From positions 1-7,200 of the forward strand of contig JABDQS010000342.1 of the NCBI GenBank assembly GCA_013042125.1: a DNA stretch of 7,200 nt. Direction: 5' to 3'. Position 1 is the stretch's first letter; the number at the start of each line of letters is the position of its first letter. Below are positions 6,728-7,200 of this stretch, piece by piece. This DNA is from Eudoraea sp. Its GTDB lineage: Bacteria; Bacteroidota; Bacteroidia; Flavobacteriales; Flavobacteriaceae. Position numbers and translations under genes: made by a program. The notes beneath the pieces were generated by a model. It saw nothing but the letters and a program-made list of their open reading frames with translations. It did no database searches and was not told where the DNA came from.

Positions 6728-7200
6728 ATGAGACCTAACTTTACCCAAAAAATACTTGCGGCCTGTTTAGTCCTGTTTTCTTATATGGGCTTCTCACAGG
6801 AGTTTAACACCTTTGATATTCGTTACCAAAATAATCTTAAAGGTGATCTTACATTTATTGCCAACAATATAGTTAACCGCGATGGAGGTACCGGAAACAC
6901 AGAGCCTGAAGATCCGTATAATGCAACCGGCAACTCTTCTACCTATAACGACTGGCTAAACCAGCAATATATAGATGTGGATAGTGATGCTACGACCTTT
7001 AGCTCAAGTTCGGCAACTTTTACGTTTCCAAACGCTAATTGTAACCTGATCAGATATGCCGGACTCTATTGGTCCGCAACCTATCCAAGTGAACAGGCGG
7101 GGCAGGCCTTAGGGACCAATCGCCAAAACGATTTTAACCAGGTGAAACTAATGGTTCCTGGTGGCGCCTATATAGACGTAGTAGCCGATGAGGTATTATT
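6728..7200 (+). CDS. N-terminal part of an exported surface protein, probable T9SS cargo (3' end outside window)
   Basis: The frame opens at ATG 6728, immediately after the upstream stop codon, and stays open to the right edge (157 complete codons). Residues 1-23 are a signal peptide (cleavage after GFS before Q24). The mature start, FNTFDIRYQNNLKGDLTFIA, followed by YIDVDSDATTFSSSSATF, CNLIRYAGLYWSATY and NQVKLMVPGGAYIDV, resembles the N-terminal domain of very large flavobacterial surface proteins that commonly carry DUF11-type repeats and a type B T9SS sorting domain. Those later domains are not visible, so cargo status is inferred from the signal peptide, the resemblance and the position directly behind a PorP/SprF-type gene. 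An LAAC string at residues 10-13 looks like a lipobox but lies too close to the N terminus to be convincing. Stop codon and total length unknown. Confidence 0.75.
   Translation, partial: MRPNFTQKILAACLVLFSYMGFSQEFNTFDIRYQNNLKGDLTFIANNIVNRDGGTGNTEPEDPYNATGNSSTYNDWLNQQYIDVDSDATTFSSSSATFTFPNANCNLIRYAGLYWSATYPSEQAGQALGTNRQNDFNQVKLMVPGGAYIDVVADEVL

Noticed and set aside
6755..6766. LAAC near the start of gene C as a lipoprotein lipobox.
   Set aside because: The Cys is only residue 13, leaving too short a hydrophobic core; cleavage after GFS before Q24 fits a standard signal peptide and matches its operon neighbours.

Overview
The window looks like a chromosomal segment from a marine-type member of the Flavobacteriaceae (Bacteroidota). 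Three things point there: exported proteins ending in or paired with type IX secretion system (T9SS) components, a TAnnTTTG-type promoter box in front of glnS, and start codons without clear Shine-Dalgarno sequences. Base composition is moderately AT-rich. No tRNA, rRNA, insertion sequence, CRISPR array or phage gene is visible.

Layout. Positions 1-245 hold the 3' end of a plus-strand SPFH/band-7 type membrane protein gene, followed by a hairpin-plus-T-run terminator. Positions 477-2162 hold a complete minus-strand glutaminyl-tRNA synthetase gene (glnS), convergent with the SPFH gene and divergent from what follows. Positions 2163-2393 are a divergent intergenic region with a likely glnS -7 box and a strong hairpin (dyad TGTAGT-N8-ACTACA) ending two bases before the next gene. 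From 2394 to the right edge lies a tightly packed plus-strand operon of at least three genes.

The operon is the interesting part. Gene A (2394-4649) encodes an exported protein with a signal peptide, a fibronectin-III-like domain, six Ig-like modules and a type B T9SS sorting domain. Gene B (4658-6727) encodes a PorP/SprF-type outer-membrane beta-barrel, the class of partner that type B cargo needs, extended by an acidic coiled coil and two SPOR-like repeats. Gene C (6728 to beyond 7200) starts another signal-peptide-bearing surface protein of the kind that is usually very large and T9SS-exported. The gaps are 8 and 0 bases, so the three are probably co-transcribed.

A working model, by inference: gene B forms the dedicated outer-membrane partner for the exported products of genes A and C, and its SPOR-like tail ties the complex to peptidoglycan. 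That would put in one polypeptide what Porphyromonas does with separate PorP and PorE proteins. glnS and the SPFH gene are ordinary housekeeping neighbours.
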